From Pistricoccus aurantiacus (GTDB lineage Bacteria; Pseudomonadota; Gammaproteobacteria; Pseudomonadales; Halomonadaceae), in NCBI RefSeq assembly GCF_007954585.1, contig NZ_CP042382.1:2728001-2792000 (forward strand): 64,000 nucleotides of DNA. Reading direction: 5' to 3'. A program made the position numbers and the translations under genes. Positions 7,534-16,818 of this stretch are shown piece by piece. The notes under the pieces were generated by a model. That model was given only the letters and a program-made list of their open reading frames with translations. It was not told the DNA's origin and did no database searches. Each line of letters begins with the position of its first letter. Position 1 is the stretch's first letter.

Positions 7534-8981
7534 TACTACGGTTGTAGATAAACGCTATACTTTGTTGGTCACCTAATCGTGAGTGAGGTATGCCATGCTG
7601 AATGACCTCCTGACCCCTGAGGGTCTGCGTGAGCAAGCCCATGTCTGGGAATCGGAACTGTCTTCCTGGGTGGCGGAACTGGGCGGTTATGTCAAGCGTG
7701 CCGAGGCAAGAGAACGCCTGGGTGCGTATCTGCGCGGCTTGCTGGGAGACATCGAACGACGCAACAGCTGGCAACTGGCCGAGCACCAGGGCGACACACG
7801 CCCCTACGGCTTCCAGCATCTGATCAACCGCGCTCGCTGGGACGAAGACGGGGCCCGCGATGCCGTACAACAACGCGTCTACCAGGCCTTGCGCGATGAT
7901 GATGGGGTGCTGGTGGTCGATGAGACGGGATTCCTCAAGAAGGGCCGGCATTCGGCAGGCGTCAAGCGCCAGTACAGCGGGACCGCCGGCCGGATCGAAA
8001 ACTGTCAGATCGGCGTGTTTCTCGGTTATGCCAGCTGCTGGGGTCAGGGCCTGATCGATCGCACTCTGTTCCTTCCTCGGGATTGGGCAGAGGATCGCAA
8101 ACGCTGCCGCCAGGCGGGCATTCCCGAGACGGTGGGTCACAAGCCCAAGACGGCACTGGCCCGGGACATGCTGGTCCATGCGCTGGACAGCGGGGTTACG
8201 GCCCGCTGGGTGACAGGCGATGCCGTTTATGGCGAGTCCTTTCAGCTACGCTGGGCCCTGGAGGAACGCGACCAGGGCTACGTGATGGCGGTCAGCCGCA
8301 AGACCCATGTGTGGCGGGGACTGGAGCAACGCAAGGTCGGTGATCTGCTGACGGTATTGCAGGAGAATGCCGAGTTCGACTGGACCCGGCTTAGCGCGGG
8401 CGCCGGGAGCCAGGGACCGCGGCTGTCTGACTGGGCGTTTCTGGCCATCAATCCGGGGCCATTCCAAGGGTGGTAGCGTGGGGTGTTGGTACGGCGCTCT
8501 CTGGAGGATAAGCGGGCGATGACGGCATACCTCACTTTCGCCCCCGAGGGCACGTCACTGGCGGATCTGACGTTGGCCGCCGGGGCGCGGTGGAATATCG
8601 AGCGCTGTTTCCAGGAGAGCAAGTCCCAACTGGGCCTGGATCAGTATGAAGTACGGACGTGGACAGGCTGGCATCGTCATATCACGCGGGTGATGGCCGC
8701 CTATGCCTTGCTGGTCACGCTGCGCCGTCGCCAGTTGAAAAAAAGCCTGTTGCTGAGCCTGGGTGGGCAAGGCCCGTGGTCCTCTCTCTGGCCGAAATGC
8801 GGCGATGGCTGTGTCTCACTGCCGTTGCCTGGCGACGACGAGGAATTGAGAGTGTCCTGCGCTGGTCCCTCTGGCGTCGGTGGCATCAGCGCATCGCCCA
8901 GTATCATCACTGGGTGAGACGACAGCGGGCAATAGGGACCGTGGTATCCATGCCGCTCAGCGATTATCTGCAACTGTAGTA
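7534..8981 (+). mobile_element. IS701-family insertion sequence, 1448 bp, transposase broken
   Basis: The ends are inverted repeats: TACTACGGTTGTAGATAA at 7534-7551 and TTATCTGCAACTGTAGTA at 8964-8981, matching at 16 of 18 positions. The element is flanked on both sides by CTAA (7530-7533 and 8982-8985). This 4-bp duplication fits the YTAR-type targets reported for IS701-family elements. Inside is one transposase gene on the + strand with a stop codon and a frameshift. The right repeat contains the transposase stop. The element lies between the yefM promoter and the AEC transporter gene. Confidence 0.88.
7583..8979 (+). pseudogene. IS701-family DDE transposase, disrupted
   Basis: The reading frame opens at ATG 7583 (MLNDLLTPEG) and shows the IS701/DDE motifs: VLVVDETGFLKKG (first Asp), WVTGDAVYG (second Asp) and ARWNIERCFQESKSQLGLDQY (Glu). 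It carries two lesions. A TAG at 8474-8476 stands between GPFQGW and RGVLVRRS in the same frame, where a Trp codon (TGG) would be expected. A frame change near 8775 follows: the frame before it reads LSLGGQGP and the one after reads VVLSLAEMRRWL, consistent with loss of one G. The C-terminus (SMPLSDYLQL) ends inside the right inverted repeat. The element is unlikely to move unless complemented by a related transposase. Confidence 0.87.
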
Positions 8982-9035
8982 CTAAAGCAAATGCGCCTCG
9001 GGTAGCATGCGTTTGTGCGGGATACCTGCCGGGTT

Positions 9036-9962
9036 TCAACCGGCCAACATGAGCCACAGCGGCAGGGTCAGCATCGCCAGCAGGGTTTGCCCGGTGATCA
9101 GCGCTGCCATCAGCTCCGCGTCGCCGCCCAGCTGGCGCGAGAGGATATAGGCGGAAGTCGCGGTGGGCAGGGCGGCGAACAGAAGCGCCACGTCACGACT
9201 TACTGGGTCGAGTTCGAACAGGGTGGCCAGGCCCAGCACCAGGGCGGGCATCAACAGAAGCTTGGTCAGGTTGGCGACCCAGACGCTTCGATCCAGGCGC
9301 AGCAGCGTCGCGGGCCGCAGCGCCACTCCCACCGCGACCAGTCCCAGGGGCAACGCCGCGCGGCCCAGCAGACTAACCGTCTCTTCGCTCCAGCCCGGTA
9401 GCCCCAGGCCACTCAGGTTGAGGGCGATGCCAAGCAGACAGGCCAGGATCAAGGGGTTGCGAGCCAGCGCGCCAAGACTCTTACGGATACTTGCCGTTCC
9501 CAGTGTGCCCGCGGCGACGAAGCTCGTCACGCAAAGCACGTTGACCACCGGCACCATCAACGCCACGGCCACCGCCGCCGCCGTGGCGCCCGCATTGCCA
9601 TGCAGGGCGGCTGCACCGGCGACTCCCACGTAGGTATTGAAGCGCAGCGACCCTTGAAAGACCGAGGTGAAGCCTGCGCCTTCGGGTTCGATCCGCCGGC
9701 GCAGCGCCCACAATAGACACGCAAAAACGATCATGGCCCCAAGCAGCGCCAGCGCCATGCGCGCCACTGGCAGTCGAGAAACGTCCGTGGTGGCCAGGGT
9801 GGCAAGCAGCATGGCGGGAAACAGCAGGAAGTAGATCAGCCGTTCAAGCCGCGGCCAGAAATCTGCGCCGGGCCAACGCCGCCAACGGAGCAGGGTACCG
9901 AGCAGGATCAGCAGAAACAGTGGACCCAGCGCGTCCTCGACGGCGCTCTCGGTGACGGTCAT
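9036..9962 (-). CDS. AEC-family (auxin efflux carrier-like) transporter
   Basis: A 308-residue integral membrane protein with about ten hydrophobic helices in two halves. It has the AEC/BASS-like pattern seen in bacterial malonate/auxin-type carriers: GPLFLLILLGTLLRW at the N-terminus, RFNTYVGVAGAAALHG in the middle and LPTATSAYILSRQLGGD near the end. The substrate cannot be told from sequence. The start MTVTESAVED was chosen because GGGAAGAG lies a few bases upstream on the minus strand; a longer form reaching 10028 would overlap the SulP gene. It lies 22 bp downstream of the SulP gene on the same strand, so the two are probably cotranscribed. Confidence 0.82.
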   Translation of the reverse strand: MTVTESAVEDALGPLFLLILLGTLLRWRRWPGADFWPRLERLIYFLLFPAMLLATLATTDVSRLPVARMALALLGAMIVFACLLWALRRRIEPEGAGFTSVFQGSLRFNTYVGVAGAAALHGNAGATAAAVAVALMVPVVNVLCVTSFVAAGTLGTASIRKSLGALARNPLILACLLGIALNLSGLGLPGWSEETVSLLGRAALPLGLVAVGVALRPATLLRLDRSVWVANLTKLLLMPALVLGLATLFELDPVSRDVALLFAALPTATSAYILSRQLGGDAELMAALITGQTLLAMLTLPLWLMLAG

Positions 9963-9984
9963 GGCATCTCTTCCCGATTCCCGT

Positions 9985-11706
9985 TCATGGTTGATCCGGT
10001 CGTGGACGCAGTTCCTTCCAGGCCGCATAGGTGCTCAGGAAGACTCGCCCGGTCAGGGTGTCGAGAAAATCGCTGTGCTTGAGGCGATCCATCACCGGCC
10101 CCTTGACCTCCGCCAGATGCAAGGTGACCTTCGAATCCTTGAGTCGAGCGTTGATGGCATACAGGCTTTCCAGGGCGGAAGCGTCTATGAGATTGACCGC
10201 GGAGCAGATCAGCACCACATGCTCGAGCTCCGGCCGGTTGGCGATCAAGTTGTAGAGGGTGTCCTCGAGATAGCGGGCGTTGGCGAAGTACAGGCTCTCG
10301 TCGATACGCAGAAAGGCGACGTGGCTGAGGGTTTCGACTTCATGACGGGTGACGCTGCGAAAATGCTCCGACCCTGCCATCAGGCCGACGACAGCGCTAT
10401 GCGGTCGGCTGGTGCGATACAGAAACAGAGCGATGGAAAGACTGACGCCGGCAACGATACCCGCCTCGACGCCTTCCAGTAGCGTCAGCAGGATGGTCAC
10501 CGCCATGGCGGCAAAGTCGCTGCGGGAATAGCCCCAGGCCAAGCGCAGCATACGGATATCCACCAGAGTCAGGATCGATACGGTGATCACGGCGCCCAGT
10601 ACCGCGATCGGCAGATGATAGAGCAGCGGCGTCATCAGCAGAGTGATCAGCGCCACGCCGCAGGCGGCGATACTACCCGCCGCGGGAGTCTGGGCACCGG
10701 CATCGAAATTGATCACCGTACGAGACAGTCCGCCGGTAACCGGCATGCCCCCGGAAAAGGCAGCCACCAGATTGGAGGCGCCCAGCCCCACCAGTTCCTG
10801 ATTGGGGGAAATGCGCTGGCGCCGCTTTGCTGCCAGCATCTGGCCCATGGAAACGGACTCCACGAAGCCCACTACGCTGAGCAGCAGTGCCGGTATCAAA
10901 AGCTGATGCCAGAGGGAGGCATCGAAAGCCGGCAGCGTCAGCGGCGGCAGCCCTTTAGGAATATCACCCACCACGGCGACGCCTAGGGTTTCCAGATCGA
11001 ATCCCCAGCTGATCAGGGTGGTGATGACCACCGCGAATACCGGTCCGGTCTTGGCGATCAAGCCCGCCAGGCCGTCGTTCAAGCCAAGTCGGCCCAGGGT
11101 CATCCGGCCCCAGCGGCGCATGACGACCAGAAGCATCAGGCTGCCTGCGCCAATCGCCAGAGTCACGAGATGAATCTTGTCAAGGCTTGTAATCAGACTG
11201 GGCACGAGCTCGATCAGGGTGTGGCCGCTGGCGGAGACGCCCAGCAGATTTCCCAGTTGGCTGGCGGTGATCAGAATGGCGGAAGCGCTGAGGAAACCGG
11301 AGATTACCGGGTGGCTCAGGAAGTTGGCGAAAAAGCCCAGCCGAAAAAGTCCCATGAGCACGAGTATCACGCCGGAAAGCAGCGCCAACACCAGCGCCGC
11401 CTGTAGATAAAGCTCGCTCCCCGGCGCGGCGATGGGAGATAAGGCCGCTCCGGTCATCAAGGCGAGAATCGCCACCGGTCCCACCGCTAGGGTACGGCTG
11501 GTGCCAAACAGGGTATAGGCCAATAACGGCAGGATGCTGGCGTAAAGTCCGACCACCGCCGGCAATCCCGCCAGGATGGCGTAGGCCAAGGATTGCGGGA
11601 TCACCATGATCGTGACGATGAGGCCTGCCAGCAGATCCGCACCGAACAGACGCGCGTTGTAATGCGGTAGCCAGGTGAGAATAGGCAGGTAGCGCTTCAG
11701 TAGCAT
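9985..11706 (-). CDS. SulP-family anion transporter with STAS domain
   Basis: A 573-residue SLC26/SulP permease. The N-terminal signature (LLAGLIVTIMVIPQSLAYAI, then GLPAVVGLYASILPLLAY) and repeated membrane helices fill residues 1 to about 430. A cytosolic STAS domain follows (about 450-560, with FLRIDESLYFANARYLE and LICSAVNLIDASALESL). Members carry sulfate, bicarbonate or dicarboxylates; the substrate here is undetermined. The gene sits between rarD (58 bp upstream) and the AEC transporter on the same strand. The ATG at 11706 has only a weak ribosome-binding site, but the protein aligns with the usual family start. Confidence 0.87.
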   Translation of the reverse strand: MLLKRYLPILTWLPHYNARLFGADLLAGLIVTIMVIPQSLAYAILAGLPAVVGLYASILPLLAYTLFGTSRTLAVGPVAILALMTGAALSPIAAPGSELYLQAALVLALLSGVILVLMGLFRLGFFANFLSHPVISGFLSASAILITASQLGNLLGVSASGHTLIELVPSLITSLDKIHLVTLAIGAGSLMLLVVMRRWGRMTLGRLGLNDGLAGLIAKTGPVFAVVITTLISWGFDLETLGVAVVGDIPKGLPPLTLPAFDASLWHQLLIPALLLSVVGFVESVSMGQMLAAKRRQRISPNQELVGLGASNLVAAFSGGMPVTGGLSRTVINFDAGAQTPAAGSIAACGVALITLLMTPLLYHLPIAVLGAVITVSILTLVDIRMLRLAWGYSRSDFAAMAVTILLTLLEGVEAGIVAGVSLSIALFLYRTSRPHSAVVGLMAGSEHFRSVTRHEVETLSHVAFLRIDESLYFANARYLEDTLYNLIANRPELEHVVLICSAVNLIDASALESLYAINARLKDSKVTLHLAEVKGPVMDRLKHSDFLDTLTGRVFLSTYAAWKELRPRPDQP

Positions 11707-11764
11707 CGTATCAGGGCGCCTTGATCAGAGCGGATTAGAGTGGGTTCGTGCCTGCCGATAAAGG

Positions 11765-12697
11765 CTATCTCGTCGGTGTCGCCGATGCTGTGGGGCGAGG
11801 GCGAGACTGCCAGGCAGACCAGATATACAGCAAAAGCCCGGTCCAGATCATCACGAAGCTTATCAGCTGGATTTGATTCAAGGGCTCCCGGAAAACGAAC
11901 AGGGCAATCAAGAACTGCAGCGTGGGATTGATATAGAGTAGAAAGCCCAGAGTCGACAGGCGCAGACGGCGAGCCGCGCCGGCAAAGGCTAGTAGCGGCA
12001 TGGCGGTGATCATGCCGCTGGCGATGAGCAGCCAGGTCTGGCGGGAGGTCTCACCGAAATGCGAGTTTCCGCTGGCGCTCAGCCAACCGAACGCCAACAG
12101 GCCCAAAGGCAACAGCAGCAGAGTTTCGACAAAAAGACCGGAAAGCCCGTCCAGCATGACCTGTTTGCGCAGCAGGCCGTAGCTGCCGAAGGTCAGCGCC
12201 AGGGTGAGCGAAATCCAGGGTAATTCTCCCAAGGCAACCAGTTGCACGACGATAGCGATGACCGCCAGGACGACGGAAGCTGTCTGCAGGGCAGTGATAC
12301 GTTCACGAAGTACCACCAGGGCCAAAGCGACATTGACCAGAGGCGTGAGGAAATAGCCTAAACTTGCCTGTAATACTTGATGGCTACTTACCGCATAGAT
12401 GTATAACCCCCAGTTGAAGGAAATCAGCAGCGCGCAGGCGAGTACTCGGCCTAGCCTTTGGGGCTCGCGCAGCGCGGCCTTCACCGGCGACCAGCGTTGC
12501 AGCAGGGTGATCACGATAGCCAGGAAGCCGCAGGCCCAGATGACCCGATGAATCAGCACCTCCCAGGCGGGCACGCCTTCGAACAAGGCGAAAAACAACG
12601 GAAAGCAGCCCCACATGAGATAGGCGCTTACTCCAAAGCCGACCCCCTTGAGCGCGCTTGGGTTCTGGTTTGAAGAGAAAAACGATAGGCTGCGCAT
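11765..12697 (-). CDS. rarD: EamA-family transporter RarD
   Basis: A 310-residue drug/metabolite-family transporter with ten predicted helices. The early segment KGVGFGVSAYLMWGCFPLFF and the following EVLIHRVIWACGFLAIVI are diagnostic of RarD (also called chloramphenicol-sensitive protein). FLLYINPTLQFLIALFVF and VMIWTGLLLYIWSA sit near the C-terminus. The natural substrate is unknown. The gene starts only 44 bp from the left end of the IS1380-family element, so its original promoter may have been split or replaced by the insertion. Confidence 0.88.
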   Translation of the reverse strand: MRSLSFFSSNQNPSALKGVGFGVSAYLMWGCFPLFFALFEGVPAWEVLIHRVIWACGFLAIVITLLQRWSPVKAALREPQRLGRVLACALLISFNWGLYIYAVSSHQVLQASLGYFLTPLVNVALALVVLRERITALQTASVVLAVIAIVVQLVALGELPWISLTLALTFGSYGLLRKQVMLDGLSGLFVETLLLLPLGLLAFGWLSASGNSHFGETSRQTWLLIASGMITAMPLLAFAGAARRLRLSTLGFLLYINPTLQFLIALFVFREPLNQIQLISFVMIWTGLLLYIWSAWQSRPRPTASATPTR

Positions 12698-12740
12698 CGT
12701 GACCTCGCGACTAAATAGCTCAATTTAGCATAACCGCTAG

Positions 12741-14313
12741 CCCGAAAATTGCACCAGACTGGCCAGCGACTCTTAGATACTGGGCTCGGTGAGGGTGATG
12801 GCTCTCACGGCCTGAAATTGGCTAGTTCTTGAACAATTTCATGGTCTCCGGGCGCACTTCCCCCTACCCCCTGTGTTTTCTGTGCCGGGGACAGCACGCC
12901 GCAGCGCTATCCCGGCACCAGCTTGCTGACCAGTTTCAGGAACAGGTCTTGTTCCGAGCACTGACTGTTCAACATCAGCCGGATAGTGCGGGTGTTGCGG
13001 GTGATGACGGCGCCGATCTTCAACAGCTTCAGGCGGATGGTATTGACCTGCGCCTGGGCGAAGGCGGTGCGCTTCAGGTAAATCCGACGCAGCCGCTCCA
13101 GCAGCAGGTAGGCGAGCCCCGAGAGCAGCAGGCGGTACTGGTTCGGCCACCACGCGTGGCAGCTGGTCCGGTCGGAGAACAGGAACTGCTGCTCCTTGAT
13201 CCGATTCTCCATCTCGCCCCGGGCGCAGTAGCGGTGGTCGTAGAGCCACTCGGCGCTGCAGCCGCGCAGGCTGGTGACCACATAGCGCGTGTTGAACCCG
13301 CGCCGGCTGGTCTCGGATTTGACGATCACCTTGCGTTGACGCGCGTTCCAGCTCTTGGCCGCGTACTCGATAAAGCCGAACACACGCTGCTTCTCCCAGC
13401 TCTCCTCAAAGCGGATGGCCGACGCGTAGTCGGTGTCCAATGCCCGCTTGGCCAGGCGCTTGTTGCCGGCGATGCCGATGATGTAATCGACATCGTGACG
13501 GTCACACCAGTTGAGGATCAGCGGGCGGCAGAAGCCGCTGTCACCGCGGAACACGATCCGTACCTCAGGCCACGCTTGACGCAGCCGCCGGACCAGCAGC
13601 GCCAGGACGGCGCCGGCATGATGGGCGGCATCCCGCGAGGCCGGGCGCAGATAGCTGGCCAGCAGCTGATCACCGCAGAACACGAACAGCGGCAGGAAGA
13701 TGTAGTGGTCGTAGTAACCGGAGAAGTGCCGCCCGAGCTGCTCGCCGTGCACGCGATCGTCGGTGGCATCAAAGTCGAGGTAGAGCGGCTTCTTGGGTGG
13801 CTTGCGGAAGGAACGGATGAACTGCTCGATGAGCTCCTCATGAATAGCCACCGCCCAGTCTCGGTTGGCCTGTTGCTCGAAGCGACACAGGGTGGACTGG
13901 CTGGCCAGCACGCCATCGGTATCGACGGCGGTCTGCAGAGCGACGTCATGGCGCAGCGCGTGGTGATCATTGAGATCTTCGTAGCCCAGGGCCAGGCCGA
14001 AGACACGCTGACGGACCAAGGTTTGCGTGCGGTGGTGGCAGCGTTGAGGATCACGCTCATCGGTCAGCCGGCGGGCCACGGCGCGTGTCAGGCTCATCTC
14101 ACGGTCGAGCTGACGCAACAACAAGATGCCGCCGTCGGAAGTGACATCGCCGCCATCGAAACTGGCGACGATCCGACGGCCTTTACAGCGTGGAAAGGAA
14201 GCGGAGGGCATGGTACATTTTGTCATGGCGGCTGAGTCGGCTGGTTCTTGTGTAGGAGCTTGAATTATAACCGATTTTCAGCCGTCTTTTTCATGTCTGG
14301 TGCAATTTTCGGG
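12741..14313 (-). mobile_element. IS1380-family insertion sequence, 1573 bp, apparently intact
   Basis: The ends are perfect inverted repeats of 19 bp: CCCGAAAATTGCACCAGAC at 12741-12759, with its exact complement at 14295-14313. Both sides are flanked by CTAG (12737-12740 and 14314-14317), a 4-bp target duplication as expected for the IS1380 family. It contains one full-length transposase gene on the minus strand. Identical ends and a clean duplication suggest a recent insertion. It lies in the divergent rarD/yafV intergenic region. Confidence 0.93.
12907..14226 (-). CDS. IS1380-family transposase
   Basis: A 439-residue DDE transposase filling the element. The N-terminus has the family hallmark VASFDGGDVTSDGGILLLRQL. 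The catalytic acidic residues appear in LYLDFDATDDRVHG, IVFRGDSGFCRP and CARGEMENRIKEQQ. The C-terminal NQYRLLLSGLAYLLLERLRR is also typical. The frame is uninterrupted and both element ends are intact, so it is probably functional. The opposite strand carries a long open frame (12829-14235) that is a composition shadow. Confidence 0.95.
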   Translation of the reverse strand: MTKCTMPSASFPRCKGRRIVASFDGGDVTSDGGILLLRQLDREMSLTRAVARRLTDERDPQRCHHRTQTLVRQRVFGLALGYEDLNDHHALRHDVALQTAVDTDGVLASQSTLCRFEQQANRDWAVAIHEELIEQFIRSFRKPPKKPLYLDFDATDDRVHGEQLGRHFSGYYDHYIFLPLFVFCGDQLLASYLRPASRDAAHHAGAVLALLVRRLRQAWPEVRIVFRGDSGFCRPLILNWCDRHDVDYIIGIAGNKRLAKRALDTDYASAIRFEESWEKQRVFGFIEYAAKSWNARQRKVIVKSETSRRGFNTRYVVTSLRGCSAEWLYDHRYCARGEMENRIKEQQFLFSDRTSCHAWWPNQYRLLLSGLAYLLLERLRRIYLKRTAFAQAQVNTIRLKLLKIGAVITRNTRTIRLMLNSQCSEQDLFLKLVSKLVPG

Positions 14314-14415
14314 CTAGAGCATTCCTTATGGCAACGGGAACTTTCCTGCTTCTGAAGCTGCGAATCGTCGGCGTCTCGTTTAGTCTGAAAGCTATGTAAT
14401 CCGCAGGAGTAAAAA

Positions 14416-15231
14416 ATGAGTGAACCGAGAACTACCGAACTGAGAGCGACCCTCGTGCAGTGTGATTTGCGCTGGGAGGATCCGGCGGCCAATCGCCAGC
14501 GGCTCGAAGAACTACTGGAAGGTATCGATCATACCGTCACGGATCTGATCCTGCTGCCGGAAATGTTCGCCACCGGTTTTACCATGAACTCCCGAGAAAT
14601 GGCGGAGTCGATGCAAGACAGCGCAAGTGTCGCCTGGCTACAGCAGCAGGCCAGGCAACGCGACTGCGCGATCATCGGCAGCATCGCCATCGAAGATCAA
14701 GGCAAGTATTACAACCGGCTGATCTGGGCGGATCCGGCGGGCATGATCTATAGCGACAAGCGGCATCTGTTTCGCATGGCAGGAGAACACGAGCGCTACG
14801 ACATGGGCAATGCGCGGGTGGTCGTCAATTACAAGGGTTTCAGGCTGCTGCTGACGGTGTGCTACGACCTGCGGTTTCCGGTGTGGCTGCGTCAGCAACC
14901 AAGCGAGGAGCGCCATTTCGAATACGATGCGCTGTTGTGTATCGCCAACTGGCCGGCTCCCCGGCGCCATGCCTGGCGGACTCTGCTGCAAGCGCGAGCT
15001 ATCGAGAATCTGTGCTACGTGATCGGTGTCAACCGGGTCGGCGAGGATGCCAAGGGCCTCGCCTACGCTGGAGATTCCATGCTGGTGGACTTCAAGGGCG
15101 AGCCGCTACTGGATCATCCTCGGGATAGCGCCTTCGTGGAAACCGTCAAGCTCGATCGTCAGGCGCTTTCTGATTTTCGCGACAAGTTTCCCGCCTGGCG
15201 GGATGCGGATCGCTTCGAGGTGTTCGGCTGA
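14416..15231 (+). CDS. yafV: Omega-amidase YafV (nitrilase superfamily)
   Basis: A 271-residue C-N hydrolase. YafV-type enzymes hydrolyse alpha-ketoglutaramate and similar omega-amides, a metabolite-repair and methionine-salvage role. The nitrilase triad is visible: Glu in LILLPEMFATGF, Lys in YSDKRHLF and Cys in LLTVCYDLRFPVWLR. The family sequence CIANWPAPRRHAWRTLLQARAIENL is also present. The ATG at 14416 follows AGGAG with good spacing. Its stop overlaps the start of rsuA by one base (TGATG), so the two are coupled. The IS1380-family element ends 102 bp upstream. Confidence 0.9.
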   Translation: MSEPRTTELRATLVQCDLRWEDPAANRQRLEELLEGIDHTVTDLILLPEMFATGFTMNSREMAESMQDSASVAWLQQQARQRDCAIIGSIAIEDQGKYYNRLIWADPAGMIYSDKRHLFRMAGEHERYDMGNARVVVNYKGFRLLLTVCYDLRFPVWLRQQPSEERHFEYDALLCIANWPAPRRHAWRTLLQARAIENLCYVIGVNRVGEDAKGLAYAGDSMLVDFKGEPLLDHPRDSAFVETVKLDRQALSDFRDKFPAWRDADRFEVFG

Positions 15232-15932
15232 TGCGTCTGGACAAGTTTCTGGGAGAAACCACGGAGTTGACCCGCAGCCTGGCCAAGAAGGCCTTGCACC
15301 GCGAGGAAGTGCTGGTGGGCGGAGTGCCGATCAAGAACCCGGCGGTTCAGGTCGATGAGCACAGCGTAGTGACCTGGCAAGGACAGCGGCTTGAGTTGGT
15401 GGGGCCGCGCTACCTGATGCTGTACAAGCCTGCCGGGGTGGAGTGCACCGGCCGGCGAGGGCGCTACCCGCTGGTGACCGACTTGATCGATCTACCCAAG
15501 GTGGAGCGGTTGAAAGTCGCAGGTCGCCTAGACGTGGACACCACGGGACTGGTACTGCTGACAGACGACGGTCAATGGATTCATCGAGTCACCTCGCCCC
15601 GTAAGCAATGCCCCAAACTTTATGAAGCGACCCTGGCGGAACCCTTGGAAGGCGCCGCCGCGCAGCGTGCTATCGAAATGTTCAGCCAAGGGCTGCAACT
15701 GGAAGGCGAGGAAAAACCTACACGGCCCGCGATTCTCGAACTATCAACGCCTTGTCAGGTTAGGCTGACTATCGAGGAAGGCAAATACCATCAGGTAAAA
15801 CGCATGTTCGCGGCCATCGGCAATCGGGTGGAGCGGCTGCATCGCAGTGCAATAGGCGGGCTGACACTCGATCCGGCGCTAGCGCCGGGAGAGTGTCGAA
15901 CGCTGACCCGGGAAGAAATAGCCAGCTTCTAG
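15231..15932 (+). CDS. rsuA: 16S rRNA pseudouridine(516) synthase RsuA
   Basis: A 233-residue RsuA-family pseudouridine synthase. An N-terminal S4 RNA-binding domain (MRLDKFLGETTELTRSLAKKAL, residues 1-60) precedes the catalytic domain. The catalytic Asp is in AGRLDVDTTGLVLLTDDGQW. The family motifs YLMLYKPAGVECT and EGKYHQVKRMFAAIGNRVERLHR follow. RsuA modifies U516 of 16S rRNA. It is translationally coupled to yafV. A copy of the 17-bp interspersed repeat begins at the base after its stop codon. Confidence 0.92.
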   Translation: MRLDKFLGETTELTRSLAKKALHREEVLVGGVPIKNPAVQVDEHSVVTWQGQRLELVGPRYLMLYKPAGVECTGRRGRYPLVTDLIDLPKVERLKVAGRLDVDTTGLVLLTDDGQWIHRVTSPRKQCPKLYEATLAEPLEGAAAQRAIEMFSQGLQLEGEEKPTRPAILELSTPCQVRLTIEEGKYHQVKRMFAAIGNRVERLHRSAIGGLTLDPALAPGECRTLTREEIASF

Positions 15933-15949
15933 ATTTATACCGTTATCTT
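15933..15949 (+). repeat. 17-bp interspersed repeat, copy 1
   Basis: ATTTATACCGTTATCTT lies immediately after the rsuA stop, in the gap to the convergent outer-membrane protein gene. Identical copies occur at 47590-47606 and 61201-61217, all outside coding sequence. Function unknown. Confidence 0.8.
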
Positions 15950-16002
15950 GTGTATGCTAATAAATATGGCGTTGAAATAAGTAGCAATAGGATTATCGAT
16001 TA

Positions 16003-16587
16003 TCAGAACTGATAGGTAATGCTGGCGGTGGCCATTTTCAGATGCTCAAGCTCCCGAGTATCGATGTACTCGTATTCCAACTGACCGAGCATGCCGGAAA
16101 ATCGCATGCTGGCGCCAAGACCGTAAATGGGCGCGGTGCCGCCCAGCGAGTCCTTGTCGCGTCCGGCGTCGTTGATGAAATCCCCTTGCCATTGAGCCAG
16201 CCCGGATTTGGCGAAGACTCCTACCATGCCGATACGCAATCCGGCCAGCAGGGCGCCGTTCAAGCTGGTGGTGTTCATGATGGCCTGGCTGCCATTGACG
16301 GAGGTGGGAATATCGTCGCTTTGCAGATAGCTGATTTCCGCGCCAAGTTCGATGCTGGGTATTTGAGGCATGAGATAGGCTCCGAGCAGGCGAAAGCCTG
16401 AGGTGAAGCCGTCCGCGGATACGACCTCATTGCCGCCTAACAGCATTCGTTCATCTACCTCCACTTGCACGGTATCCGCATTGGCATAAACCAGTTGTCC
16501 GGTATCCGCCATGGCAAGAGGCGACGCACCGAGCATCAGGCATGCCGGTAAGGAGATCCAGCCAAAGTGGAAAGTCGAATTATTCAT
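16003..16587 (-). CDS. Outer-membrane beta-barrel protein
   Basis: A 194-residue secreted protein. It has an N-terminal signal peptide (hydrophobic ISLPACLMLGASPLAMA, cleavage expected after AMA). Alternating amphipathic strands follow, and it ends with ITYQF, the terminal-Phe signature of outer-membrane barrels. Segments such as FRLLGAYLMPQIPSIELGAEISYL and GLGASMRFSGMLGQLEYEYI fit an eight-stranded OmpA-like/porin-type barrel. The start MNNSTFHFG was chosen because it directly precedes the signal peptide; upstream in-frame codons to 16677 lack a leader. Role unknown. Confidence 0.75.
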   Translation of the reverse strand: MNNSTFHFGWISLPACLMLGASPLAMADTGQLVYANADTVQVEVDERMLLGGNEVVSADGFTSGFRLLGAYLMPQIPSIELGAEISYLQSDDIPTSVNGSQAIMNTTSLNGALLAGLRIGMVGVFAKSGLAQWQGDFINDAGRDKDSLGGTAPIYGLGASMRFSGMLGQLEYEYIDTRELEHLKMATASITYQF

Positions 16588-16818
16588 GCCAGCTGTTCCC
16601 GAATTACAAGGAGAGGTGTAAAGCATGACCCGATTCAAAGCCTTTCTAGCGTAGTCGCCAAACTGCGACAGGGTCAATATAAAAGAATCGTGAACACGTG
16701 AATGCCTGGCGAAAGCCGCGTGGGACCATTGAAAACGCTATACTCTTGTCATTTTCCAATCGCGTTTATTTTCATCGCGTGATGATTTCTTTCACTATTT
16801 TTCCAGGCAGGATTATCC

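Noticed and set aside
12829-14235. 468-codon open frame on the + strand opposite the IS1380-family transposase
   Set aside because: It mirrors the real transposase, is low in complexity (Gln/Val/Leu/Ala-rich) and has no family motif; a composition shadow.
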